Origin: Magicicada septendecula
Lineage: Eukaryota > Arthropoda > Insecta > Hemiptera > Cicadidae
Assembly (NCBI GenBank): GCA_034769895.1
Contig: CM068373.1
Coordinates: 435,531,080 to 435,595,079 of the forward strand
Reading direction: 5' to 3'
DNA: 64,000 nt
Both the position numbers and the translations under genes were made by a program. Shown here one piece after another: positions 44,150-57,239 of this stretch; the stretch's first letter is position 1, and each line of letters opens with the position of its first letter. Under the pieces are notes generated by a model, which worked only from the letters and a program-made list of their open reading frames with translations, made no database searches and was not told the origin of the DNA.

Positions 44150-46330
44150 CTATTTTATTGACCTGAAACAGTACATATTTGGCACTTTCTTTTGTTATTT
44201 TTGTTATTAATTATGTAAAACATGTATGACGATTGTATAACTCTTAAAGATTTCACACAAAAAATAATAAAATAAAAATAAATCTATACGTATAATAAAA
44301 TCGTTGTCTGTTTTCTGTCTGTGCACGCTAATCTCCACAATGGCAGTACGAATTTGGGTGTGGTTTTCAGTGATGTATTGAGATAAGCTTGGGCTAACAT
44401 TTAGTGTTTGTTTCATTTAAATCGGTTGACAAATAACCTCGTTAGGTGGAAAAGATCAGAGTGTATTTTCAGCGCGTCGATGTAAATACACAGATATAGA
44501 CAGAAGTTAGGTTACAGAATGAGGTACCGAAAGTAACTAAATAAACACAGAAAACAAATACTTCGACATTAGACATGACGAAAAACCCTAAGTTAACAGC
44601 CAGACGGACAAATAACAATTATGTAAATATCATATAATATAGTATAAGTAATTAATAAGAATAAAAATAATGTAAAATAGATCATAAGTATTGCGTTAAT
44701 TGTTAATACGGAAAGCCAAAATCGCACTAGGGATCGAACACACGATAGCAAATTCGGCAGTGTAAGAAACTCCAAAATAAAGTACGTAAACGACAAAAGT
44801 GTGTTAAATAGTATAAACAATGAGTATCAAGTTTCAATCGCGGGCACAGCTTAAATAACTAACCAAAGGGATATTTTTTTTTTAAGGCAACAGAGATAGA
44901 ATCCAATGGCTAATTAGTTACTTACCTAGTACAAATTGTAATAACAAATTACGCAGCTGCACACTACAAAAAACTTTATTTATAAACTGTAACAGTGTCA
45001 CTACGACCTACATAGAGTCTGAAAACTATCAATACCAACACTGCAATGACTGTCTGACCGAACAACAGAATATCGAATGTCGAGATCCGTCTACGGGGAG
45101 ATCATCAGAGCTGTTAACCGACTAATCTGGCGACGTGGTGGGGGCACTGGAGGGGCAAGTGCCTGACCGACCGTGACACCGACACACCGTGCCACCTGGC
45201 GGGCTCAGCCAAAACCTACTGATATAGTCAGGCCTCACAACTGATCCATGACGTCATCGTATGTAGACCGACTTCACGGCCAGCAGTACAGTATTCCGAG
45301 TTATCCAGTTACAGAATAAAATTACAACACAAGCATCGGAATTAAATGTCGAATATATGTATACAAATTTCTCAACAAAATCACTGAATTGACTTCACTG
45401 AATTTTACACGAAAAATCTATAAATTTAACTGTAATATTGTCAATAATTTCGCTCATCCGCTTTAAGTAGATAAAACTTACTTTTAAAGTATTTCTCAGA
45501 TAATTAATAATCTTAATGCAATTTCTTAGATAATAGACAAAATAAAACAATTTGATTGTTCCATTTTTGTTTATATCGAAAAAACTAATTGTTTTGTTTT
45601 TGTTTATTATCGAAAATAACTAAACCAATTTTTTTAACCATTTAGAGCCCATGAGCGAAATTGACAATGTTGTGGTTAAATTTACAAATGTTTCATATTA
45701 CATATCAATTAACATAACTCTGATTTGAGATATTTTATAAAAAGATAATTGACAAGGCTGGCCTGTGTTAAATATTTATGACAGGATTAAATAACAAAAC
45801 AAAAATTAATTAGAGAAAGTTTAATTTTCAATTTTACAGATACAGTATATACAAGGATATATTTATATTATATAGATATAGGACTGGTAATTAAGACTAA
45901 ATAAAACTTATTCAAACTAGATTACAAAATTGATAAAACATTCAATAATGTCTATACATATTTTTCATAACAGTGATTTTCAGCAGAAGCTACAATGTTA
46001 GAATACACAAATAAAATTCTACATATTCTTATATTGTTACTAATATAACAAATAGTCCTACCAGATTATCCAGCCTATATTTTTATTCTATGAAATCTAC
46101 ATAATCAAAACATACAGCTAATATTTTTTTAATACAGTCAACAGTCTACTGAATTTTTCCTTTAAATGCAATTAATTTTTGACAGTGGATAGTTTCCTTT
46201 TCTTGTTTGATTTTCTTGAAAAGTTGTCATTTTTAATTTTCACATAATTACTAAGTAATATATTGGTGGAGACTTTCACTAAATTATATAATATAAGATC
46301 TCGGTCATGGGCCGGGCAGAAGAAATCTGT
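44150..46330. other. Non-coding interval between transposase fossils
   Basis: No supported gene. 45040-45290 is unusually GC-rich for this window. The rest is AT-rich. Frames at 44207-44416 and 44593-44820 have no domain. Confidence 0.4.
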
Positions 46331-48901
46331 TTAAAAAAAGTTGTGTCTTTTCACCACCGCTTCAGTATAATGGATGACTACATCTCTTTGCTGACTGCAG
46401 CTTAAAAATCCTTTTTCATTTACACTGTTGATTAATTTTTGGACTGTCAAATAATTCAAAATAACTACATTGACAATGTCAGAATGTGGATAGAGAAGTC
46501 CACCTCTGTCAATATTTTTTATTAGACTGTATTGAGAAGTTCCCTCATCAATACAGAATGATTTGTCAAGAACTATAAACTTACGCAAATATCACACCTG
46601 CTCCTTTTCAAAACCCCCCTGCCACAATACCCAGCCAAATAAGTAAAAACAGGAAGGTAATCACCAGCTTTGGAAAAATCTTCATCAGTCAACTGAACAT
46701 CAAATTCAGGGAAACCATTAATGTTACTGGATCTGTTATCCAGATTGACTGTGTTAATAGTTTCCGTTATCCTGCTATCCAAAAGAGGTACTGGCAACTT
46801 ACCAAGACTATTGGAATTTAGGGTTAAAGGGAGCAGATTTTGGATTCTAATTTTTGACTCCACCTCAAATATTTGCCTAAGGGATACCAAGTACTGAGAA
46901 CCTGCCATAGTCCTATATTTTCCAAAACATGCTTCAAGAGAGTCAGTTTGGATTCTACCCGGCAAAATGTAATTAAAATGTAACTCCTCGATACAATATT
47001 TAGTTAGCTCTATAAGAGCATGAGTGGAATGAGACAATGCTAGCTGAGTCTCTTTCGTTAACTTATTAGAGACTATTTTAAAATCATTCCAACAATCCAA
47101 CCACATTAAAAACTTTTCTAAATATAAAAAATTTCTTGACCTGGTGCAAGAGTTCTAAACATGGGATTCTTAAATCGCTCATCCTTGAACAATGACTTTA
47201 CACTCACAATATTCCACCAATTCAAAATAATTCTAATAAATTCAGCAGTACTTTGATGATTGGCAATACTGTGCACATTGCCAAGCGTTAACAAGCCCTG
47301 TATAACGTGTTCATTGAAAACATCTAAAACATACTTGACATTTTGTCTTTCAAAATTAGTAGGACTAAGGGCTTTTAAATGTAATCTATATGAAAATTTT
47401 ACAAGATTGTTAGAATTATTTTCTAATAGATGAATTATTTTTAAACAGGCAAATGAAGCGCTCAACAAAGAAATATTCTGATTACAGGTTGAATTATTAA
47501 ATGGTGGATATTGCAGTGTTTGTTTCTCATCTTTCTGGTTAAGCCAGTTATTTCTAATACATTTTAATAAATGCACAATATCAAAGGAAAAAAATAAAGG
47601 AGAGAGCTGTTGCATGGATGAGGATAAGCTATGCTAAGTTTTGGTGGAGATGAAAAAAAGGACATGGCTTTACGATTTATGGCATTATTGTTGCTCACCA
47701 CACAAATGACACTGAATCCAATATTATGCAGCCCTATAATAACCCTTTTAATGAAATTAAATAAATATTCTGCCTTAATTGTATGAATTGGCAGGATGTG
47801 AACCACCTCTTTGAAATTTGACCGCAAACTCTGCACCATGAACACATGAGCAGAAGTAGCGGTACTCTCACTATTGTGGGCTGAGCCTAAAATTTTCCCA
47901 CCAGAGAAGTCCATGTATGGTTTGATGTGAATTTCATCTATCATTAATGTGACAATGTGATCTTCCCTTTTTAATAAATTGAACTTTTGCTTTACATGCA
48001 TCAAGAAGTTGATATCATTTTGTTCAATGTTTGGGTTCGTCTGATAAATGGAACACACTTTATTAATAGAATTGGGATGTGCTACTGTGACATAACCAGA
48101 ATTTCTGAAAAATTTGTAGCAGTGTGGAGATATAGTGTACAAAATACTACAGAATACTAAGAATTCAGGTGAATATCTATAGCATTCCTTACTCATTGGT
48201 AACAAACTCACCTGCTCCTTTAAAAACTGAACTTTCTCCTGGATTTCACATTTAGGTGAGGTTCCAACTTTGTCTAACATAGCCTTGATACAGTTGACAA
48301 GCTCTGTTGATATTTGTGTCTCCTCATTCAAGTATATATTTTTGAGGCTTTCTAAAATATCGCTTAATCTATTTAAATTGTTTAAAGCTAGAGGCAAACT
48401 TTCTTTGCCTAGTTGCTTCAGTTCTACTGAATTAATAAAAATACTAATTTGTAAATTATTATTAATTCTGGCTAATATTGGAACACTTGGGATAGGATTT
48501 TCTATTATATAAAAAAATAGTACATACCTGTCTTCTTTAACATTAAATGTCCTCTCACTGGGAGTTTTGAAAATTTTCAAACACTTCACTAACTCACAAA
48601 AATTATTAAACATATGACTCTCATCATATTCACTTTTAGCTGTAATGCTTTGCTGAATTGCCAGGAGCAGACTGTTATTTTCTTTTCTTGTTCTCCTTTC
48701 ATCAGTACTTTCTCTGGATGATGATGGACCAGACAGATATTGAGGACAATTTGGAAGTATTGTTGGAATAGCACCCTCTCTTAATTTTATCCTTTTTAAA
48801 GGCACCTCCAACTTTTTTCCTGTGTTGTCGAAAAAGTCCACAGTCCTTTGTACGTATTCTGGGCTGAAATGAACTTCACAGACCTGTAATAGAAATAACA
48901 A
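46331..48901 (-). pseudogene. P-element-type (THAP) transposase
   Basis: Four collinear fragments. 47564-48901 starts at an apparent splice acceptor (TATTACAG, then the codons for VCEVHF) with the second half of a THAP DNA-binding finger (CEVHFSPEYV, LREGAIPTILP). A helical region follows, then the catalytic start LMIDEIHIKPYMDFSGGK. 47118-47615: FDIVHLLKCIRNNWLNQK, the region with the second Asp. 46573-47106: RIQTDSLEACFGKYRTMAGS, containing the catalytic Glu, and a CDIC cysteine pair. 46331-46588: C-terminal tail. This is the P-element/THAP9 layout. Frame changes near 47600, 47110 and 46580 break it. The first THAP exon (start of the finger) should lie right of 48901 but was not found. Confidence 0.87.
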
Positions 48902-51278
48902 GGTTATTACAGTTCATGAGAAAATAATATAAAGAGAAGGTAAATGATTAATAATATTAAAATATATAACCTAATATCCGTTGTGTGACTTCGTTCTTGC
49001 GTTATTTACATTTACATTGAATGTTATATATTTTAATATTATTTATATCTGTGACTCGGAATACTAGTCTACTGAAAAATGAATACCCATTAAATTCCAC
49101 TGTAACCCATTATTAATACTTAATCATTTGCATGTTAACAGAAACTGCACATTGCTTTTTATTGCATTATGTTGAAAAAAGGATTTTAATGTACTTGTTT
49201 GGTTATGCATTAGATTGTACTAGGTTCTAAATTGGAAGTACGTCTTAATTCCGGTACTTTGAATAAATACCTACAAATGTATAAACAAAGTTTTGTATAT
49301 TCTGAATACAAAAATTAAATATTTGACATTTATAGCCTTTTACAAAGTGTATAGAAACTTGTTTTACATGGTGTAATGATTTGTTTTATATAGTGACTTC
49401 TCAGGTTTGAATAAAAATAGACACTCACGACCCACAGTTCTATGATTATTTTCACACATCATATTAAAAAACATGTTTTCATACCCTTAACAAACAAAAA
49501 TCAGTAGCAACATACGTTTATTATGAGAAAATATGATTAAAAATTGTAACCTGCCATTACTTGTATGTGAAGAAAACTGGTATAACATTTGCAAACAAGA
49601 AATCTTCAATTCTCTTCCTATTTGTTTTATAATAAACTAAAGTCTCTACTGCAGGTTTAAGTCCATTGCCTATTTAATTTATTATAATTAAATAATTATA
49701 ATTATTCCTGTATTTTGTTAAGTGATAATATTTTATTAATACATCTGCTTCCTGCTCATGTCCAATGTAACTAGAGTAGGAATGGCCCCCTGGCTCATAT
49801 GTGCAAATAATTTTTTTAAGTGTAGGACTAAACGTCTTTATGAGCACTTCGTATCATTGAAATTTAGTCAGAGTCTAATGAGCAATTTGGCCTAACCTAA
49901 CTTACTACATCTAAGAATAACTTAATACTGTCAGTTACCTTTATTTTAACATTAAATACATCTTAATTAGTGCAATAGCAGTATTTTTGTGTCTCACATT
50001 ACACTAAAACAAAGGAATTTCTCGTTACAGTTCAAACAAATGTTGAAATTGTGTACAGGTATTTCTTTTCTTTCAATTCACTTTTTATGAAAACAAGCTT
50101 TACATTAATGCTTCTAGGCTTATTGGTACGGTATTCTATATTTTCAATCAAATGTTCAATATCCATTAGTTAAAATTTCATGGAATTGTGAAATTAACAA
50201 TGCTATGACTAATGTGTGGTTACCAATCTATATTTAATTTGTCTTAAATAGAAATAATTTGGTGCAATTAAATTTCTGAGTTCATTTGTTTTATTAATAA
50301 TTTTAGTAATTTGTTCTTTTTTTTTGTTTATTGAATGATTCCTTATCAGTTTTTCATCTTTGTGCTGTCAGTTTTCATTTCAAAACATTGGATTTTATTA
50401 TTCTACATTCTATTCATCTATAGTACTGTAAACACTATAGTCTTATAATTTTGGAGGTAGGTCTCCTTCTCTAGAAAGCTTTGTTTCAGAAACTGTCAAA
50501 GCAATTCACTCTGTAACACTCCATAGAATTCAGTTAATTTTATTTTTGAAAAGTGCTCAAGTATGTATCATTTTATTTATGTAGGCCTATGTTTTGCTCG
50601 AGTATTTCCATTTGCTTGAATATTTTCTACCAGAAAATGGATGAACATGGCTGATGAGATTAGTGACCAACCAGCACAGTGATTGTAACATGTCACACTA
50701 TGAATTTAGAAAAGACTACCAATATATGGTGTGTTTCAATATCCAGTTAACACTATTGTCAGTTGCTAAGAAAATAAGTTGAAATAACAAGTGCATGAAA
50801 CAGGCTGTAATTTTAATACATTCTTAGAGATTTAATATGAGTAATCTACTAAAGTCATTTGTTTTAAATGGTTTTTATTAGAGCTCTTGAATTTTGCTTA
50901 GATTAGTCAAAGACCCAATAAGTTCTTTTTACGGTTCTCTAATTTCTTGGATTTCGTTGTCCATGACATATCCGTTAGTTAACTAAATATAAGTACTTCT
51001 CCCTTTTACAGTTCATCAATTTGCTTTCTCACAGTCTTTTGAATTGTTCATAAAATTTCTATCTAGGATTATACACTTACCTGTAACACTTTATTAAGAT
51101 ACAGATTTATCCCTTGTAGAGTCATCTTCCAATCCCTTGAAAAACTAAAAGTATCGTATGTCTCTGGAATAGGAAGTCAAAGAAAAACAGAATTCAGGTA
51201 GCAAGTTTCCATTATTTCATGAGATATATCCTAGAAGCAAACTGTAGCTTCCAGTTATTGTTCATGAGAAACATTATT
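48902..51278. other. No recognisable gene
   Basis: AT-rich DNA left of the BEL element. It may include the intron or lost first exon of the P-like gene. It holds one 21-bp inverted repeat (48950-49043). The string TTCTTGGATTTCGTTGTC near 50951 recurs at 58531 on the other side of the BEL insertion. Confidence 0.4.
48950..49043. repeat. 21-bp perfect inverted repeat, 52-base loop
   Basis: Arms at 48950-48970 and 49023-49043 are exact reverse complements (AATAATATTAAAATATATAA and one more base). AT-rich, so it may be an AT-driven palindrome. Confidence 0.85.
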
Positions 51279-51283
51279 AAGGG

Positions 51284-51751
51284 TGTTTAAAATTTGTACT
51301 TGTTTATCGGCTGTACGCGGTGTGCTGCCGCAGTGCGGCGCGAGCGGATGACGTCACGCGCTTATCAAACGCTGCCACCGGTCATCACGGCCGTCGGCAG
51401 ACAAGTTTAGTTTAGTTTCTAACAAGGCTCCGAGCGGATCTCTCGTAAAACACTTCTCTTCCAGCCGCGGCTTCTGGACATTTTTTAAATATGTATTCAT
51501 AAGATTCAATTTAATTCAGATTACTTGCGTCCATCTACAATGGACCACGATTTCGTTCAAAATTAATTTTCGGGCGTTATTGCCTCAAATGCATCCGCAC
51601 GTGCCGATCACCACCAATACTTTAAAATTTCAATAAATGAATGTCAAATATTCGTAATACAGTCCACTTCTTTCTAATACACAATCCAGCCTTTCCTGCT
51701 TAGCGTCTTTGGAATAACTCGCGATTCATCAAGAGCTTCCAAACCGCAACA
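51284..51751 (+). repeat. BEL 5' LTR
   Basis: 468 bp, TGTTTAAA to GCAACA. Nearly identical to 57922-58389. It contains a GC-rich block (CTGTACGCGGTGTGCTGCCG, GATGACGTCACGCG) near its start that may hold promoter elements, including a CRE-like TGACGTCA. Confidence 0.94.
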
Positions 51752-51753
51752 TT

Positions 51754-51920
51754 TTTGGTCCTCAAGGGCAGGATTTCATATTTTTGGGCCCAAAAACGAC
51801 ATCATTTTTGGTCCCACCGGGCAGGATTTCTTATTTTTGGCCCAAAAACGAAAACGTTTTTGGTCACCACGGGACGGATTTCTCATGTTTGGGTCCACAA
51901 GCGACAGCATTTCTTTATAC
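51754..51920 (+). repeat. BEL primer-binding region with three tandem PBS-like units
   Basis: The PBS candidate TTGGTCCTCAAGGGCAGG starts three to four bases after the LTR. A unit of about 54 bp (ATTTTTGGTC...GGATTTC...TTTTTGG-CC-AAAAACGA) then repeats at about 51750, 51805 and 51858, each restating a TTTTTGGTC start with changing following bases. A non-coding leader continues to 52595. Confidence 0.75.
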
Positions 51921-52595
51921 GCATCATTTCTGGACCAACCGCTCTGAATTTAGTCACGCCCTACGGGCATCATTCTCGTCCTGAGCGACACCATTGTTGG
52001 GAATCACATCGCAGTCATCACGACAAGATTCGGCCAAGCAGTAGACCAGAGACGACGGGACACGGCAGGACAGCATTTGCGAGGTCATCAAAAAAGATTG
52101 CACAGCTTTAATTCATGGAGGGTACAACATGAGGCGTCATCCGACCAGCAGAGACAGGAGGTGCAACAGCTCCTAACAGGATCGAACAACGGGATCGAAG
52201 CCAGCTTCATCACGAATGGATCAACGGCCACGTGACTATAAACTTTTTACTTATATTTGATGTTTAATAATATTTCACTTTAGTGGTTATTTCTTGACAC
52301 ATTTGTATAAATAAACACCGTCATTACACAATACAGCTTAATAAATGGTTGGCAGCTCATTATCAGTTAAAACTTGAAAGATAAAGATATATTTTGTTAT
52401 CATTTAAATTCATAATTTTAATAATTTAATTGCCAACAAAGCTTGATTAGTTAGAGAGAGTAAGTTTATGTTCTAAACAACGATCGCTAGCTACCGAAAC
52501 GTATTTAAATTCATTCAAACTTAAGTTTATGGTTCACATGCTCTATTCTCAATGTCTTTCAAGATATTTTTCTTTTTTTCTCTTAAATTGTAATA

Positions 52596-55139
52596 ATGGC
52601 CGATGTAAGGGCTCTAATAAAAAAACGAGGCACAATTAAAGCCTCAATATCACGAGTAAATACTTTCGCGGATAACTTCGATTTGTTAACCAGCGATCCT
52701 CATGCGCTGAAAATAAAACTGCGTCATTTGATGGAATTATCCACCAAATATGATGAGATTCAGTCTCAAATCGAAGCTGAGTAAGCGGACGTTGCTTTAA
52801 CGAGTGATAGAGTACAAACGGAGGACGATCTTTGTAATATAGAATGTAAATTGCAACACCTGCTGGAGCAAGCTGAGCATATGAACCAAAAACCAGTAAT
52901 TAATGCTGAAAGTAAACAGCTTAAAACACACCCCATTCAATTGGAACCAATAAAATTACCACCGTTTGCGGGTAGTATTGTTGAGTGGCAACATTATTAC
53001 CATATTTTTCTTGAATTAATTCACGTCAGAGCAGATCTGACGGATATACAGAAACTTCACTATTTGCACTCGTCATTGCATGGCGAGGCGCTTAACGTAA
53101 TAAAATCATTACCAATCACTCATGAGAATTACGCGGTGGCTATCGATCTGTTGAGGAATAGATATGACAGTAAGCTAATTGTTTCCGCCCATCATGTAGG
53201 GAATGTCCTGCACGTACCATTAGTTCAACAAGAATCCCAAGTCAGCATATCGAAATTTATTGATGAAATCTCTGCCAATATAAACGCTTTAAATAATCTC
53301 AAACTGCCAGTCAACACGTTCGAAATTATTGTCGTAAATTATTTAGCCAAAAAACTTGATAATTACACTTCCCGTTTGTGGAAAGAGAGTTTGTCGGAGC
53401 ATAAATTCCCCGACTTTAATAATTTTATGAATTTTCTAAATTCACGAAGAAAATTACTGCAAAATCTCGATAACGCGACTACCCCAACGAGCAGGTTGAA
53501 CAAAAGCGATAAGTCTCCTTATCGCAAGGCAGTTAAACAGATAAGCGCTCCAAAGGGCGCATTACATTCTCATATCAGAAACAATTTATGTAGGCTGTGT
53601 AACGGTGAACATAGAATTATCGACTGCCTACAATTTACATCGCTGTCTATCCCTGACAGAAAAAACGTGTTAATAAAAAACAAACTTTGCCTAAACTGCC
53701 TCCGTTCGGGACACGAAAGCTCAAAATGTCCCTCAAAATTCTCATGCAAAAAATGTTCTAGGCGTCACCACACCACGATTCATGTCCCCAACAGGGACGT
53801 AGCTTCTGTTAACAACCAATGTTCACTGAAATCACAGACCAATAAATCGGTATTGTTATCTACCGCCGTCTGTATGACCGCTAATAAGGTCGGTAGAAAA
53901 TTTCCCGTTAGGATATTACTGGATTCCGGTTCTCAAGCGAACTTTTGCACAATGGATTTCGCCCGCAGAATGGGCCTCCAATTGGTTAAATCGCAACTAC
54001 CCATCACGGGTATAAACAACTCGCTTTCCCAGGCTGACTTTAGTACTAATGTAAGGCTACATTCACGCTATAAACCCTTCACGTTAAACGTGCATTGTGC
54101 CGTATTACCCAGTATAACTAATAATTTACCGGCGGAGTCGTTCAATCTTGCCTCTTTGAATTTACCCAAGCGCATATTCTTGGCGGATCCTCACCTACAT
54201 TGCTCGGCGCAAGTCGATATATTACTCGGCGCTCAATATTTTCTCCAACTAATTGAACCTATGAAATTTACGCGCGGACCACACTTTCCTATAATTCAGG
54301 AAACCAAGTTAGGATTTATTTTGGCCGGTGACTTACCCTTCAACGTCGATATAACTAAAACAGTTTCGTCCTTTATGGTCTGCAAGGATGATAATCAGAT
54401 TTCCTCGCAACTAAAAGAATTTTGGAAGTTGGAGGAGATCTCTAGTCGCGAAGCCCGATCTGAGGACTCGCCGTGTGAAAAACATTTCGTGGAAAACACT
54501 AGCCGTAACCGCGATGGGAGATTCGTGGTATCCCTGCCCCGCAGATCTGATAAATTTCATTTGGGAGATTCTCTCCGCGGAGCCATCCGCAGATTCCAAT
54601 CGTTAGAGTTCAAGTTCAAGCAGAACCCTATCCTTTATAAGGATTATAGCGAGTTCATGAGTGACTACTTGAAACTTGGCCACATGTCGCCGCTTAATGA
54701 CTACGATTTGTCGCTTGACAGTTCAGAGATTTTTTATCCGCCACATCACGCAGTCTTCAAGGACTCTAGCTTAACCACTAAATTGCGCGTGGTATTTGAC
54801 GCCTCCGCTAAAACCACAAATAATTTGTCCCTCAACGATACTCTAACGGTCGGTCCTACGATCCAGCAGGATCTGTTTTCGATAATGGTTCGGTTCCGTA
54901 CCCACCGATATGTACTTATTGCGGACATAGAAAAGATGTATCGCCAGATCATTGTTAACCCTAAGTATTCAAACCTGCAACGCATCGTTTGGCGTGATGC
55001 GCCGCATAAGGAATTGCGACATTACGCTTTAAGGACGGTTACATATGGCACTGCTAGTGCCTCCTTCCTTGCTACACGTTGTCTGGCTCAAATAGCCTAC
55101 GAAAATAAATCCGACTACCTACGGCTTCTAGGGCCATAG
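52596..55139 (+). pseudogene. BEL Gag-Pol part 1: Gag, protease, RT start
   Basis: Starts with ATG (MADVRALIKKRGTIKASISR, the usual BEL Gag start). It has a TAA at 52782-52784 in the same frame as the long downstream frame from 52785. Gag holds PIKLPPFAGSIVEWQHYYHI (BEL Gag family) and the knuckle CLNCLRSGHESSKC (CX2CX4HX4C), with an extra Cys/His cluster on each side. The protease motif is ILLDSGSQANF. RT begins with HHAVFKDSSLTTKLRVVFDA and ADIEKMYRQIIV (first Asp). The frame ends at 55139 by a one-base shift just before the YVDD box. Confidence 0.92.
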
Positions 55140-55141
55140 CA

Positions 55142-56926
55142 AATGATTTTTACGTAGACGATCTCATAACGGGTTCGGATGATCCGAACGGCTTAGCTGA
55201 AATGAAATGCGAGATCGTGAAGTTGTTGAGTAGGTATGGTTTTACGTTACATAAGTGGTTCTCTAACCACCATAAGATTATGACCCTTCGCGCCCAAGTA
55301 ACCCGTGACTTCAGCAAAGGTCAAAACGTGCGTACATTGGGAATCCAATGGAACGTTGAAAGGGATAACTTTTTATACACCGTTAGGGGTGATGATAATT
55401 TAACCGTGTTCAACAAGAGAAGCGTGTTGTCGGTCATCGCCGGGATCTATGATCCATTAGGTTTGATCGCTCCCATCACATTTTACTGCAAGCATTTCGT
55501 GCAACAGTTGTGGTTGGCGGGCACAGATTGGGACGAACCCCTATCTGGGTCATTAGCCAATCAGTGGTTGGAATTATACGCTCAATTAGTCTCCGACACT
55601 CATTTTGAGATTACGAGGTCGGTTAAGAGTTCGAACAATTACCCAATTAGTTCATTACAGCTGCACGGATTCGCCGACGCTTCGGCTAAAGGTTACGCGT
55701 GTTGCATTTATGTGCGGGCGGTCTATTCGAACGGCGCCATATCGACAAACTTGTTGTGTGCTAAATCTAGGGTCGCGCCGCTGAAACAGATAACGCTACC
55801 ACGTCTTGAGCTTTGTGCTTGTTTATTGCTGGCGCAATTAACGTCCAAGGTTTTAAACGCCATCAATTACAATTTTGACGGACTATATCTCTATTCGGAC
55901 TCGATGATAGCGTTGTATTGGATACATCAACAATCTTCCCGCTGGAAGGTATTTGTGGCCAACCGTGTCGCGGAAATACAGCGTCTTGTTAGCAGCAGGG
56001 GAACTTCTCGTCATGTAGTATCAAATGACAACCCTGCCGACATTTTATCGCGCGGTTGCCTCCCTCGTAGTTTGCACTGTCATACTCAATGGTGGCATGG
56101 TCCGTCCTGGTTAGCGCATGAGTCAGCATCATGGCCAGTCAGCGCATTCGACATTAATACTCCCTGTACTTTTCCCGACCTTGAGGAGGAACGTCGCAAG
56201 CAGGTTCAAACCTCACTAATTGTCGCGTCCTCAACACATAGTTATGTTGAAAATTATTCATCACTTACGAGGCTTATTCGCCTCTTTGCATATTGCCGTC
56301 GATTTTTTCGCAATTCTAGGCTCGCGGTTGTTGATAGAGACACGTCCTTTTTGTCGGCTCAGGAATTGTCTGACACGCTCTTGATTTTTGTCCGGCAGTC
56401 TCAGCAGTTGCATTTCAGCGTAGAAGTTTTGGAACTTGAGGCACACCGGTGCCTTCCTCGCAGTAGTAAAATTCTTGTTCTCAACCCATTCCTGGATGAA
56501 TCGGGCATTTTAAGGGTGGGTGGACGCTTGCAATTCTCCCCACTTAGTTACGAGAGTAAACACCAAATAATTTTGCACCCGCACTCTCATCTCACGAGAT
56601 TAATAATTGAATACGAACATATCCGTTTGTTGCACGCTGGAGTGCAATCAACTCAAGCTTCGCTTAGGCGAAAGTATTGGATCATACACGACAAATCCTA
56701 TATCCGCTCAGTGATACATAAGTGTGTCACTTGTTTTCGTTTCCGGGCTAGAGGCGCGAATCAACTACTAGGTCAGTTACCCCCTTCTAGGGTCACGCCT
56801 TCTAGGCCGTTTTCACAGTCGGCCGTGGACTACGCCGGTCCCGTACTTTTGCGCCATGGCGGGCAGCGCTCTAAGTCCACGACCAAGGCATACATCGCTT
56901 TATTCATATGTATGTGTGTGTGTGTT

Positions 56927-56992
<66 letters not shown>

Positions 56993-56995
56993 TAG
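55142..56995 (+). pseudogene. BEL Gag-Pol part 2: RT palm, RNase H, integrase N-terminus
   Basis: In the next frame: FYVDDLITGSDD (RT catalytic box at 55151-55165), VLSVIAGIYDPLGLIAPITF, RNase H with LHGFADASAKGYACCIYV and YSDSMIALYWIHQQ, and the peptide LSRGCLP. The integrase zinc domain follows (HLTRLIIEYEHIRLLHAGVQ, CVTCFRFRA) and the first catalytic Asp in QSAVDYAGPV. After KAYIALFICM the sequence turns into a GT microsatellite translated as Cys-Val repeats, so the second Asp and the Glu of the integrase are absent. Confidence 0.92.
56911..56990. repeat. (GT)n microsatellite in place of integrase core
   Basis: TATGTGTG and TTCGTGTATG at the start grade into pure TG to 56990. On both sides the text is integrase, but several hundred bases of core domain are missing between. 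Confidence 0.95.
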
Positions 56996-56996
56996 G

Positions 56997-57239
56997 GATT
57001 ATCTGCACCAGCTGCAGCAGCGCAATAAATGGCGCACCCCGTTAAGGAATTTGAATGTCGGACAGCTTGTCCTCATTTTGGATGACAATTCCCCCCCTCT
57101 AGAATGGAAGCGTGGGGTAATTACCAATGTTTTTCCGGGTCAAGATTCCTTAGTACGCGTCGCAGAAGTTCGCACCGCGCTAGGTATCTTACGCCGACCC
57201 ATCCACAAATTATTCCCCCTTCCGGTGGCTACAAACTAA
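56997..57239 (+). pseudogene. BEL integrase C-terminal tail
   Basis: A third frame reads DYLHQLQQRNKWRTPLRNLN, VGQLVLILDDNSPPLEWKRG, VITNVFPGQDSLVRVAEVRT and RRPIHKLFPLP, then TAA. This is the conserved C-terminal DUF-type tail of BEL integrases (VG-LVL--D-N-PP-W--G, R--HKL-PLP). It is out of phase with part 2 because of the microsatellite length. Confidence 0.9.

Noticed and set aside
44700-44790. tRNA-derived SINE on the minus strand (B box GTTCGATCCC near 44731)
   Set aside because: The B box is plausible, but no A box at the right distance, no tail repeat and no flanking duplication could be seen.
45040-45290. GC-rich block as a promoter of the hAT-like gene
   Set aside because: It lies about 900 bases upstream with no TATA/Inr arrangement I could defend, and the gene is broken.
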